From NCBI GenBank assembly GCA_022447185.1, contig JAKVAY010000078.1, forward strand, positions 1 through 32,547: a DNA stretch of 32,547 nt. The letters are read 5' to 3'. Of the stretch, positions 25,099 through 31,957 are shown piece by piece; the stretch's first letter is position 1, and every line of letters starts with the position of its first letter. This DNA is from Fuerstiella sp. GTDB taxonomy: Bacteria; Planctomycetota; Planctomycetia; Planctomycetales; Planctomycetaceae. Under the pieces are notes generated by a model. The model did no database searches. It worked only from the letters and a program-made list of their open reading frames with translations, and had not been told where the DNA came from. Position numbers and translations under genes: made by a program.

Positions 25099-26404
25099 TG
25101 ACCGATTCCAATTCAACGTTGAACAGATGATCACCGCGACGCAGCAACAGGGAATCTCCGCACCACACGGCTGCATAAAGAACGGGTCCCGAAAAAAACG
25201 AGGGACGGCCACCTTCGGCAACCGGAGTTGGTGGAAGTTTCGGAAGTTCGTCCCAGGTTGTGAGTGTCCCCGACGCCGTCATTTCCGACAGCGAATCGAC
25301 TTTGCCGTCCTTTCCAAAGAAGAACATCTGAGTACCGCAGCCCACAGGTGTCGCCCACGAACTGCTCTTCAACCGGCGAGCGAACTGTTCTTTGCCACTT
25401 TTCGCGTTCAGTCCGTAGAGCACTCCTTCCCGATTGACAAAGAAGGCCGTATTGTTGTGAACGATCGGCGAACCGAACGAACTGGTCGCTCGTTTGGCCT
25501 GCCATGCGTAGTCGACCAGCCACTGACCGTCTGCACTACGTTGAATCTGAAGGACGCCATTGCTTTCCGCAGCTTTACCGCCACCCGATTGACCACGACC
25601 GATTGTTGCACCAATCAGAAACCGACCGTCGCCCAGTGGCATTGGAGTCGGAGTTGAATTTCCGCTGATGTCTTCAAACTTCCACAGCTGCCTGCCGGTT
25701 TCCACATCCAGACCCGCGAGTGAACCAATGGCACTCAGAACCAGCTGAATGCCGTCTTCCACAGGAATGAGTCTCGGACTGGCCCAGCTGGTCGCTCCCA
25801 CCCCAATGGCTTTCCACATCGTTTCGCCGTCTGCCTTCTTCAATCGCAGCACGTACGGTTCTTCGGACCGCTCAACCCACACGAATACGGAATCCGTGTC
25901 CTGCTCAAGTGAGGAAGAAAGACCGTGACGAGCCGCTACGCTTCCGTAATCGGCGACCAAATCACGCTTCCACCGTTCGTTACCCTCGTGATCGAACGCC
26001 ACGACGATCCCGCCTTCAAAGAAGCAAACGACACCTGATTCGTCAGTGACGGGCGATGGAGCCGACCGACTGACATAGTTGTTATTTTCCTGCGGCGATG
26101 GATTGGCAACCGACTGCTGCCACAACCGACTCCCGTCTCCCAGGGCGAACGCGGTAATGTGATAGTTGTCTTTGTTTGCGCCTTCGACCGTTGTGACATA
26201 GATGTGTTCATCCCAGACAACGGGCGACGACTGGCCGTAACCTCGAAGTTCAACGTCCCACGAAATGTCACCCAGCCGCAGCGGTCGATCCGCAGTCTGC
26301 GAAACGCGTCCGCCGTTCTGGAACGAAGGCCAGCTATCGGCCGCATTGACGCTTACTGGACGGAAACAGAGAAGAGTCAGGATGATTGATGTTGTTCTGG
26401 ACAC
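25091..26404 (-). CDS. Secreted PQQ-like beta-propeller repeat protein
   Basis: From GTG 26404 the protein has 437 residues and a good signal peptide (MSRTTSIILTLLCFRPVSVN, then AAD). ACAGGA six bases upstream supports this start; the open frame continues to a TTG at 26452 without a ribosome site. The body is made of PQQ/YVTN-type blades with recurring SSPVVWDEHIYVTT, ALGDGSRLWQQSV, FDHEGNERWKRDL, GLDVETGRQLWKFED, GLNAKSGKEQFARRL and similar. Such propellers are common in planctomycetes and often act as scaffolds. The residues of true quinoprotein dehydrogenases are not evident, so catalysis is unlikely. It is not obviously in an operon with module B. Confidence 0.88.
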   Translation of the reverse strand: MSRTTSIILTLLCFRPVSVNAADSWPSFQNGGRVSQTADRPLRLGDISWDVELRGYGQSSPVVWDEHIYVTTVEGANKDNYHITAFALGDGSRLWQQSVANPSPQENNNYVSRSAPSPVTDESGVVCFFEGGIVVAFDHEGNERWKRDLVADYGSVAARHGLSSSLEQDTDSVFVWVERSEEPYVLRLKKADGETMWKAIGVGATSWASPRLIPVEDGIQLVLSAIGSLAGLDVETGRQLWKFEDISGNSTPTPMPLGDGRFLIGATIGRGQSGGGKAAESNGVLQIQRSADGQWLVDYAWQAKRATSSFGSPIVHNNTAFFVNREGVLYGLNAKSGKEQFARRLKSSSWATPVGCGTQMFFFGKDGKVDSLSEMTASGTLTTWDELPKLPPTPVAEGGRPSFFSGPVLYAAVWCGDSLLLRRGDHLFNVELESVNE

Positions 26405-26410
26405 GGTGAT

Positions 26411-26416
26411 TCCTGT
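26411..26416 (-). promoter_or_regulatory. Ribosome binding site that decides the beta-propeller start
   Basis: ACAGGA on the minus strand, six bases before the GTG at 26402-26404, selects the GTG start over the in-frame TTG at 26452. Confidence 0.55.
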
Positions 26417-26489
26417 CAGCTGCGAAATGGCGAAACAGGGATAAACGAACAATTGATGTCGCGACTATCCCTGATGACTCCATGAAAAA

Positions 26490-26785
26490 CTATTCGAAGT
26501 CCCTCACGTCAATCACATCGATTTCTTCAAACTTGCCGATGCTCATGTTTGCCCCGCCAACTGCCAGCAGTCGATTATCGTCAGTCCGCAGCAGGCGGTG
26601 AAAGAATCGACGTATCAGGTTTGCTACGTCGACGAACGCGGGCAGGACAAACGCTGCACCACGACGTCATTCTGACGATGTGGTCTGTTGTTTTGTACCG
26701 TTCCGGACGATACAGATTGAAAGTCACGGGCAGATTGCTGAAGGTAAATTTCCGAAAAAACCTGTGCCCAGGACTGATGTAGCCT
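26490..26785 (-). pseudogene. Remnant of an unidentified gene, frameshifted
   Basis: A minus-strand tail reads FVLPAFVDVANLIRRFFHRL, then TDDNRLLAVGGANMSIGKFE and EIDVIDVRDFE, ending at TAG 26490-26492. It is preceded in the same frame by a TGA. Just upstream another frame gives a protein-like stretch (FSNLPVTFNLYRPERYKTTD) that itself runs into a TGA. The composition of both pieces looks genuinely coding, and they join naturally if one frameshift is allowed. I cannot name the family. The piece lies between the beta-propeller gene and the divergent FabD-like gene and probably represents the C-terminal end of a lost gene. Confidence 0.5.
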
Positions 26786-26848
26786 TACCGTTATCTGGCA
26801 TGCGCACTACGCAGATATAACTTCGTGAGACTGTACAACAGCAGGTAA

Positions 26849-28027
26849 ATGATGACGAATCCTGAACCTGATCTCTACTCACTGGACTGGTCAAAAACGG
26901 CTCTGGCTTTTCGTGGCTTCGGCGTCTCCAATCTTGGCCGTACAGCAGAACTGTGGGCTCGGGATGAATACCGTGTCGTTCTGGAAACCGCGCTGAATAC
27001 GGCGTCGCACGTGTGTTCGGAGGTCGCCGAACGAACTATTGACCTGGTAGAATTTGTGCGCCAAGAACGTAATCCTGAGGTTGAAAATTACTCCGCAGCA
27101 TTGTCGTTTGTCATGGCTGTCGAAGTAGCCCAGCTGAAAATTTTGAAAGAATTGTTTGGTGTCGACTGGACGAAGTCACAATTGAGCTGTGGCTACAGTC
27201 TCGGCGAACTGGCAGCTTTGGTGACTGGCGGCGTGTTTGACCTGGCCGAGGCTCTGCGCATTCCGTTGCTGCTTTCCGACGATTGCGTGGACCTGTCCCA
27301 TGAAGTTTCGCTCGGGGTCCTGTTTTCACAAACCCATGAACTGCCGTTCGGAGATGTACAGCGACTTTGCTGTCTGATCAACGCCGAAGGCCGTGGTGTG
27401 ATTGGCATTTCCGCTCAACTCACACCGAACACGTTTCTACTAATCGGTCAGCACGACACACTGGATCGGTTTAAAATCGAAATACCGAAAACACTGCCAA
27501 AATCAACTCGTCTGCATCGTGACTCGCGTCGTTGGCCGCCGATCCATACTCCAATCCTGTGGGAACGCAATGTCGCCGATCGTGCCGGCCGTCTGATGCA
27601 CACAATGGAAGGAGGGTTTTGTGAACCGGTCCCGCCTGTGCTGTCGCTTGTGACCGGCGAACTGAGTTACAACGACTATAACGCCCGCGATTTGCTGTGC
27701 CGCTGGATCGACCACCCGATCCTGTTGTGGCCGGCGATTGAACACATGCTTACCAACAACATAGAAACAGTCATCCACATTGGACCGTCTCCGGAAATCA
27801 TCCCGGGAACGTTTCGCCGTGTTTCGGACAACGTGGCAGGACAAATGCAGTCATGGCCTGTGCGCACAGTTGGTCGAATGGTTCGGCACCCGTGGATGGC
27901 GTCATTGTTGCCTAGTCGCGCCACACTTTTACGGGCGCCGCTCGTTCGGCATATCAATCTTGAAGACTGGCTTCTTCAGCAGTCACCGACGGCTTCGATT
28001 TCAGGGGAATTCGAGACCACAGAGTAA
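26849..28027 (+). CDS. FabD-like acyltransferase domain protein
   Basis: The 392-residue protein has the core of the malonyl-CoA:ACP acyltransferase fold. Its parts are a GFGVSNLG opening (in place of the usual GQG), GYSLGELAAL at 115-124 with the nucleophile Ser117, HTPI with the catalytic His at about 233, and VIHIGPSPEI near the C-terminus where FabD has the ExGPG motif. The catalytic pair is therefore present. The length exceeds that of housekeeping FabD (about 310) by a C-terminal tail. AGCAGG precedes two adjacent ATGs (26849 and 26852); the second fits the spacing slightly better. No acyl carrier protein, ketosynthase or other fatty-acid gene is near, so a role in housekeeping fatty acid synthesis is not supported. 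It could transfer another acyl group. Confidence 0.85.
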   Translation: MMTNPEPDLYSLDWSKTALAFRGFGVSNLGRTAELWARDEYRVVLETALNTASHVCSEVAERTIDLVEFVRQERNPEVENYSAALSFVMAVEVAQLKILKELFGVDWTKSQLSCGYSLGELAALVTGGVFDLAEALRIPLLLSDDCVDLSHEVSLGVLFSQTHELPFGDVQRLCCLINAEGRGVIGISAQLTPNTFLLIGQHDTLDRFKIEIPKTLPKSTRLHRDSRRWPPIHTPILWERNVADRAGRLMHTMEGGFCEPVPPVLSLVTGELSYNDYNARDLLCRWIDHPILLWPAIEHMLTNNIETVIHIGPSPEIIPGTFRRVSDNVAGQMQSWPVRTVGRMVRHPWMASLLPSRATLLRAPLVRHINLEDWLLQQSPTASISGEFETTE

Positions 28028-28192
28028 ACCACTTCGACGAATGGCGTCCAAAGCGAGGATCTCGACATGAACAAATCCATCACCGCCGGTGGTGACGTTT
28101 GACCTCGCACTTGCAGATTTTGCGGCATCACAACTCCAATCACACCTGCCAGGCCAGTGAATGCATGTCAGCTAATTGTCGCCAACTCGCGA

Positions 28193-28861
28193 TTACCAGC
28201 GTTCGAAAGAAGTCACCATGTGCGCAACTTTCTCGGGAAACAGTTCAGCAACATTCGTGATCTCGGCGGGATCGGCTTTCATATCACAGAGCTCCCACGT
28301 TCCGCATTCACAAGCTTCCATTGCCCTTTGCGAATAGCCTCATTTCGCGGCACGCTGAAGCAGAGAATATCGTGTCCTTCTCTTTGCTGACCGCAGAAGA
28401 CCGGTGTCAGGCTTTTGCCTTCCAGCGGTTGCGGTTTTCGGCTTTGGAATTCACGGGGTATTCCACTCCTGCGATGTCCAGAAAGGTTGCCATGAAATCG
28501 ATCACGTGTCCCGGTTGTGACGTCATCTTTCCATGGTCCCGAATGACCGATAGCCAGCGTGCGATCAATGGTGTGCGAATTCCGCCTTCGTACGCGGTAA
28601 TTTTGACATCGCGCCGCGGCATATTACTTAGAGTTGCCCAGGCAGATTGTCCGGTCCGCTGCCACCTTGGATCCTGACACCGTCCCGCCGAAATGCAGGA
28701 TCATCCCCGTCGGATTTGAAATGAAAACCGTCATTTGACGGCTGAAGACCGCCGGCGAAAGCCGCCCCGTTGTCCGACAGGAACAGTACGAGTGTGTTTT
28801 CCGCCTTTCCACTTTTCTGCAACGTTGACAGTAATCGGCCCACGCCGTGCCCGGCTTCGTC
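28193..28861 (-). pseudogene. Truncated, frameshifted arylsulfatase-type gene
   Basis: Only the C-terminal half of a sulfatase survives, in pieces. GVGRLLSTLQKSGKAENTLV with LFLSDNGA is followed by a shift near 28635 to AYEGGIRTPLIARW, SQPGHVIDFMATFLDIAGVE and YPVN. Another shift near 28440 leads to PLEGKSLTPVF, GHDILCFSVPRNEAIRKGQW and KLVNAE. A further shift leads to GTWELCDMKADPAEITNVAE, ending in VTSFERW and TAA at 28193-28195. The order is exactly that of arylsulfatase C-termini. The N-terminal half, with the CxPxR formylglycine site, is absent: the first fragment begins right after the stop codon of phnZ, in the same frame. It cannot make an active enzyme. Confidence 0.9.
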
Positions 28862-29461
28862 TCAAACCAGGCAAGCCAGCACGTCGTCCCGATAGGCTTC
28901 CAGTCCAGGAACTTTACAGCCACCGACTTTGCCGCCGTCGTCCCACCGACGGAGCTGCACAGCAAACTCCAGGTGTGGAGTCTTTTCAAATTCAACTCGT
29001 TCGGCATCGCTCATTTTTCCGCCCTGAACTTCAAAACTATGCTTCGAAGCGCTGGACAGGCCATCATGGTAATTTGCATCCACGGTGCAGAGGTATCGTT
29101 TCGATGGCACATGCAGGCCGATAGGAACTGTTACCTCACGCGGAAAGAATGGTTCGAGGTATTTTGCGCCAACCACTTCGTGTTCAAGATCCTCTGTAAG
29201 GAAGTCGTTCTCCGTATTGTGTTCGCACACAAGCAGGTGTCCCAAATCGTGCAGCAGCGCGCTTGTCACCTGGGCGTGCGTACCCCCGGCGGATTTCGCC
29301 AGTGCCGCAGTCTGCAACGCGTGTTCCAATTGCGTGACCTGATCGTCGTAATTCGTTCCGCCCTTTTTCTCCATGTAGGCAAACAGCGCGTCAACTTTTT
29401 CCTCCTTCGTGGCGCCCTGCATTTGATGAGCCAGGGACTGGTCAAGTATGTGCGTCGTCAT
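28862..29461 (-). CDS. phnZ: PhnZ/TmpB-type HD-domain mixed-valent diiron oxygenase
   Basis: The 199-residue HD protein matches PhnZ, which cleaves the C-P bond of a 1-hydroxylated aminophosphonate with O2 (for PhnZ: to glycine and phosphate). All six predicted iron ligands are present: His47 (QLEHALQ), His71 and Asp72 (LLHDLGH), His94 (LEHEVVGAKYL), His117 (GLHVPSKRYL) and Asp174 (RRWDDGGK). The phosphonate-binding Lys121 in HVPSKRYL and the KVPG stretch are also kept. The gating loop reads NYDDQVTQ: a Tyr is there, but the Glu of PhnZ is not obvious, so substrate is uncertain and TmpB-like use of a trimethylated substrate is possible. Its ATG overlaps the stop of the upstream gene (ATGA), indicating translational coupling. 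The 3' end abuts a truncated sulfatase. Confidence 0.88.
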   Translation of the reverse strand: MTTHILDQSLAHQMQGATKEEKVDALFAYMEKKGGTNYDDQVTQLEHALQTAALAKSAGGTHAQVTSALLHDLGHLLVCEHNTENDFLTEDLEHEVVGAKYLEPFFPREVTVPIGLHVPSKRYLCTVDANYHDGLSSASKHSFEVQGGKMSDAERVEFEKTPHLEFAVQLRRWDDGGKVGGCKVPGLEAYRDDVLACLV

Positions 29462-30243
29462 TGGGTCACCGTCTTACCTTGAAAATGTCCAATTTTACTG
29501 ATTTGCTGCGCTTTGTCCGAACCACTCGACTTATACATTGCGAACGCTCTGCGTTTGTCTTCGTAATACTGCTGACGGAAATCACCTTCTGCTAAGGCGT
29601 TGTAGGTCAGGTAGATGGCTCGTCGCGGTTCATTGGTACCATTCGGTGGACTCTTATGTGGTGCATACGAACTGAATAGCAGCACGTCACCCGGTTCGGT
29701 TGGCACCGATACCCACTCCAGGCTCGCAGCCGTTTCGGGATGGATGCACCCGCGGTCGTCCAGCGCAATGAATCCTTCCTGATGACGACCAGGAGAAAAG
29801 AACAAACAGCCATTGTCCTCGCGCATCGGATCGATTGTCACCAGACAAGTCACGTGGTGTTTAATGAATTCGTAAGCCGGAGCATCCTGGTGAGCCGCAT
29901 ACCCACCACCACCCGGGTATTTGTAATTAATTTTTTCCTTGTACAGAACGGCAGGCTCTCCCATGAGTTGTCCGAGGGCAGTTAACAGTTTGCCCTCGGT
30001 GAGCAAATGCTTCATTCCAGTGTGGAACGGGACAAAATTCTCCGTGCGCGATAATCGCACATCGCCTTTGGCGGTTTGTTCCTGATGATGTATCCATTTG
30101 TCGTCGTTGATCGGCCAGGAGGAGATTTCCTCAACCCATTCGCGAGCATCGGCAACTTCCTGCTCACTGAGGAAACTATCCACTTTGAGGTATCCATCCT
30201 CGATCCAGCGCCGCTGCAATACCTCTGAGATGCTGTCAACCAT
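29458..30243 (-). CDS. phnY: PhnY/TmpA-type Fe(II)/2-oxoglutarate dioxygenase (PhyH family)
   Basis: The 261-residue protein belongs to the phytanoyl-CoA dioxygenase family. The iron-binding facial triad is HQD (His118, Asp120) in AAHQDAPAYEF and His196 in SYAPHKSPPN. Arg207/Arg208 in EPRRAIYLTYN would bind 2-oxoglutarate. The overlap with a PhnZ-type gene identifies it as the first enzyme of an oxidative phosphonate route. PhnY hydroxylates carbon 1 of 2-aminoethylphosphonate; TmpA does the same to the trimethylated compound, and sequence alone does not separate them. The start at ATG 30243 has a weak site (GGCAGAG) upstream. The pair is cytoplasmic. No phosphonate transporter or regulator is adjacent. 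Confidence 0.88.
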   Translation of the reverse strand: MVDSISEVLQRRWIEDGYLKVDSFLSEQEVADAREWVEEISSWPINDDKWIHHQEQTAKGDVRLSRTENFVPFHTGMKHLLTEGKLLTALGQLMGEPAVLYKEKINYKYPGGGGYAAHQDAPAYEFIKHHVTCLVTIDPMREDNGCLFFSPGRHQEGFIALDDRGCIHPETAASLEWVSVPTEPGDVLLFSSYAPHKSPPNGTNEPRRAIYLTYNALAEGDFRQQYYEDKRRAFAMYKSSGSDKAQQISKIGHFQGKTVTQ

Positions 30244-30265
30244 GCGATTACTCTGCCATGACTCT

Positions 30266-30295
30266 GTAATAACGGGCTCTGCGAAAAACAGTCAA
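30266..30295 (-). promoter_or_regulatory. Candidate sigma70-type promoter of phnY-phnZ
   Basis: On the minus strand TTGACT (30290-30295) and TATTAC (30266-30271) are 18 bases apart, five and four matches to the -35 and -10 consensus. This would put transcription start roughly 15 bases before the phnY ATG. Planctomycete promoters are not well defined, so this is tentative. Confidence 0.35.
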
Positions 30296-30577
30296 TAATT
30301 TAAGCATGTTAGTCTCGACGATGTCTCTTTCACAGCGTCATTGCAGGTTGCGAATTTTCTGCATACAGCGAATGATGCTGCCAGACGCACGGTGAACAGC
30401 CCTTGGACCCTCATCAGAACAGGCGAGACGCTAAGTGATTCCGTTTCCATTAGCTTTGACATCGCTTCCGTTGCTTTCGCAGGTCTGTTTGCACGTTTCG
30501 CGTCGTCGTTCCATTGCCTTCAGAGAAGATTCCTGATCAGGACCGTGCCGGACAGGCTGTTTCCTGCCTTGCTCGGT
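30296..30577. other. Region upstream of the phnY promoter
   Basis: No gene is convincing. The 154-codon plus-strand frame 30341-30805 crosses it but is antisense to the double-stop remnant at 30578-30781 and has no protein-like features. No operator or hairpin of note was seen. Confidence 0.4.
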
Positions 30578-30781
30578 CTACTGTCCGTGTTCCACAATCG
30601 GTTCGTGTGCGGTCGTCCGTTCCGCATGCAACTGAATAACAAACACGATCATCTCATCCGGACTGAATTCAATTTCCGGCGTTGTATCTGTGGCGGATTC
30701 TTATCAGATTTTCCAGGCTTTGTCAGAACCGGATTTCATATAATGGACGTCGACAGCCTGAGCTACATTGATGTTGTTCAT
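30578..30781 (-). pseudogene. Small gene interrupted by adjacent TGA and TAA codons
   Basis: From ATG 30781 a frame encodes MNNINVAQAVDVHYMKSGSD with AWKI, meets TGA (30704-30706) and TAA (30701-30703), and continues in the same frame. The continuation, ESATDTTPEIEFSPDEMIVF and VIQLHAERTTAHEPIVEHGQ, ends at TAG 30578-30580. The part after the stops has strong coding character (acidic, well balanced, no rare patterns) yet no start of its own. The simplest reading is a 67-codon gene killed by nonsense changes, or a real 25-residue peptide followed by a relic. I do not recognise the family. It is oriented like phnY and the metalloprotease gene. Confidence 0.55.
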
Positions 30782-30873
30782 CGTTGTCGGTGCGGAAAAT
30801 CCTAGACAACGCGACAGACAACGCCGGTTCAACCTGTGGCGCTAAGGCGAGACAAAACCCTGTTTCCATGTCG

Positions 30874-31353
30874 TCACGAAATCCATACAGAAACAATCTC
30901 GTGCACGGCATCGCCTTCGAGAGTTTCACAGGCCAACAGATGGTCCACGACTGCCGCCAAACCGGGCCAGATGTTGTCACGTGAAAATAACCGGTACAGT
31001 TCTATGGAAACTTGTTCCAGCAGAGCAAGACGCTTTTGCTGGTCCACTTCCAGCGGAACAGCGGCTTCCCACGCCAAGTCCCAGTCTGTCTTCCATTCAG
31101 CGACCAGCCCTGGATGGTAAGGATCTCCGCTGTGCACCATTTCGGCAGCCGGTCCGGCGAGTGCCACGAAGATCATTTTTTGATGCAGTTCTCGTTGCGT
31201 GAATTGGGAGTGATCCCATTCTATCCGAGTGTCGCCAAACCGGTCGGGACCGTCGTCCCAGTCAGGTTCAATGGTGACCGAACAGACTCTCGCACCAAAG
31301 TAGACAGCGGCGAACGCGTGGCCGGCCTCGTGGTAAGCAGTTATTTCGGACAT
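30874..31353 (-). CDS. Stand-alone M41-like zinc metalloprotease domain
   Basis: The 159-residue protein consists of little more than a peptidase domain of the FtsH (M41) type. AYHEAGHAFAA at 6-16 holds the HExxH zinc motif (His8, Glu9, His12). VALAGPAAEMVHSGDP at 63-78 matches the M41 'AGRAAE' helix, and TDWDLAWEAA at 89-98 carries an Asp (90 or 92) at the place of the third zinc ligand. There is no AAA ATPase, no membrane segment and no signal peptide, so it should be a soluble cytoplasmic protein of about one quarter of FtsH's length. It may be a small peptidase or rely on a partner ATPase elsewhere; which one cannot be told here. The ATG at 31353 has no good ribosome site. Confidence 0.82.
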   Translation of the reverse strand: MSEITAYHEAGHAFAAVYFGARVCSVTIEPDWDDGPDRFGDTRIEWDHSQFTQRELHQKMIFVALAGPAAEMVHSGDPYHPGLVAEWKTDWDLAWEAAVPLEVDQQKRLALLEQVSIELYRLFSRDNIWPGLAAVVDHLLACETLEGDAVHEIVSVWIS

Positions 31354-31957
31354 TTATATTCAGTCATTCGGATGCAATTCAAAACACTTTCAAACTCATT
31401 AGGACCATGGTTAATCAGGATTCCCATTTCAACAGATTCAACACGGCACATGCAGAGGCTACTGCTACGTTGAGAGTGTCACCATCTACTGCTGACCACC
31501 CTGCTGCCGTTTGCCGCTTACGGACAGGAAAGCCACTGCTTGACCGTTAAGAATGCTGTTCAACACCAACGGTGGAAAACACGTGTTCTACAGGCTCAAT
31601 GCTTCATTGAACGAGAAAACCTGTGGCGTGGTCATCGATCTTAGTGCAACTCAGACCGACGTCTTCATTCCCTCGATGCGAGGTGAAGGATATTTGTAGG
31701 TGTTATGTCGATTGCAGTGAAGATTCTTGAAGTCGTACTAAAAAACCGTGAAGTTCTCATGCAAAAACAGGAAGGTTTGTTTTTAATGAACGTACTGAAT
31801 CAGTCGATTGAAACGATTCAACAGGCGATCGTGGACGTTCGTCCGTCGTCCTGCCCTGTCGGGATTGAGTGTCGTCTTCCGGTCCGGTTGCCGCATGGCT
31901 GTGTGAACCGGCGTCGCGAAAACTCGATGGGACAAACGGGGCCGATGCACAAGTGAT
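31354..31957. other. Region with small doubtful open frames, possible secreted-protein remnant
   Basis: About 600 bases without a convincing gene. On the plus strand a signal-peptide-like run (LLLTTLLPFAAYGQES, about 31481-31530) follows a stop. A 48-codon frame at 31553-31699 (containing CGVVIDLSATQTDVFIPSMR) follows in another frame. Five bases later, after AGGTG, an 83-codon frame at 31705-31956 begins MSIAVKILEVVLKNREVLMQ. The first two could be parts of one dead secreted protein; the third has a good ribosome site but no recognised family and an odd C-terminus. Confidence in any of them is low. Confidence 0.3.
31705..31956 (+). CDS. Doubtful small ORF, 83 residues
   Basis: The frame starts at ATG 31705 with AGGTG close upstream. 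Residues 1-46 are helical and hydrophilic (MSIAVKILEVVLKNREVLMQ, then LNQSIETIQQAIVDVR), plausible for a small coiled-coil protein. Residues 47-83 are Arg/Pro/Cys-rich and look random. It converges with the DUF1501 gene, ending two bases before that gene's stop codon. No family is recognised; it may be spurious. Confidence 0.25.
   Translation: MSIAVKILEVVLKNREVLMQKQEGLFLMNVLNQSIETIQQAIVDVRPSSCPVGIECRLPVRLPHGCVNRRRENSMGQTGPMHK

Noticed and set aside
28862..30243. phnYZ-like pair as a generic PhyH enzyme plus a generic HD phosphohydrolase
   Set aside because: The ATGA overlap, the complete PhnZ ligand set including the sixth Asp in RRWDDGGK, and the HVPSKRYL phosphonate-binding segment fit the phosphonate pair much better.
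30701..30706. TGA read through as selenocysteine or by recoding
   Set aside because: TGA is followed directly by TAA, so readthrough of TGA alone would not restore the frame; nonsense decay or a true double stop is simpler.
30341..30805. 154-codon plus-strand frame as a gene
   Set aside because: It is antisense to the double-stop remnant, which has better coding character, and has Arg/Phe/Ser-rich shadow composition.
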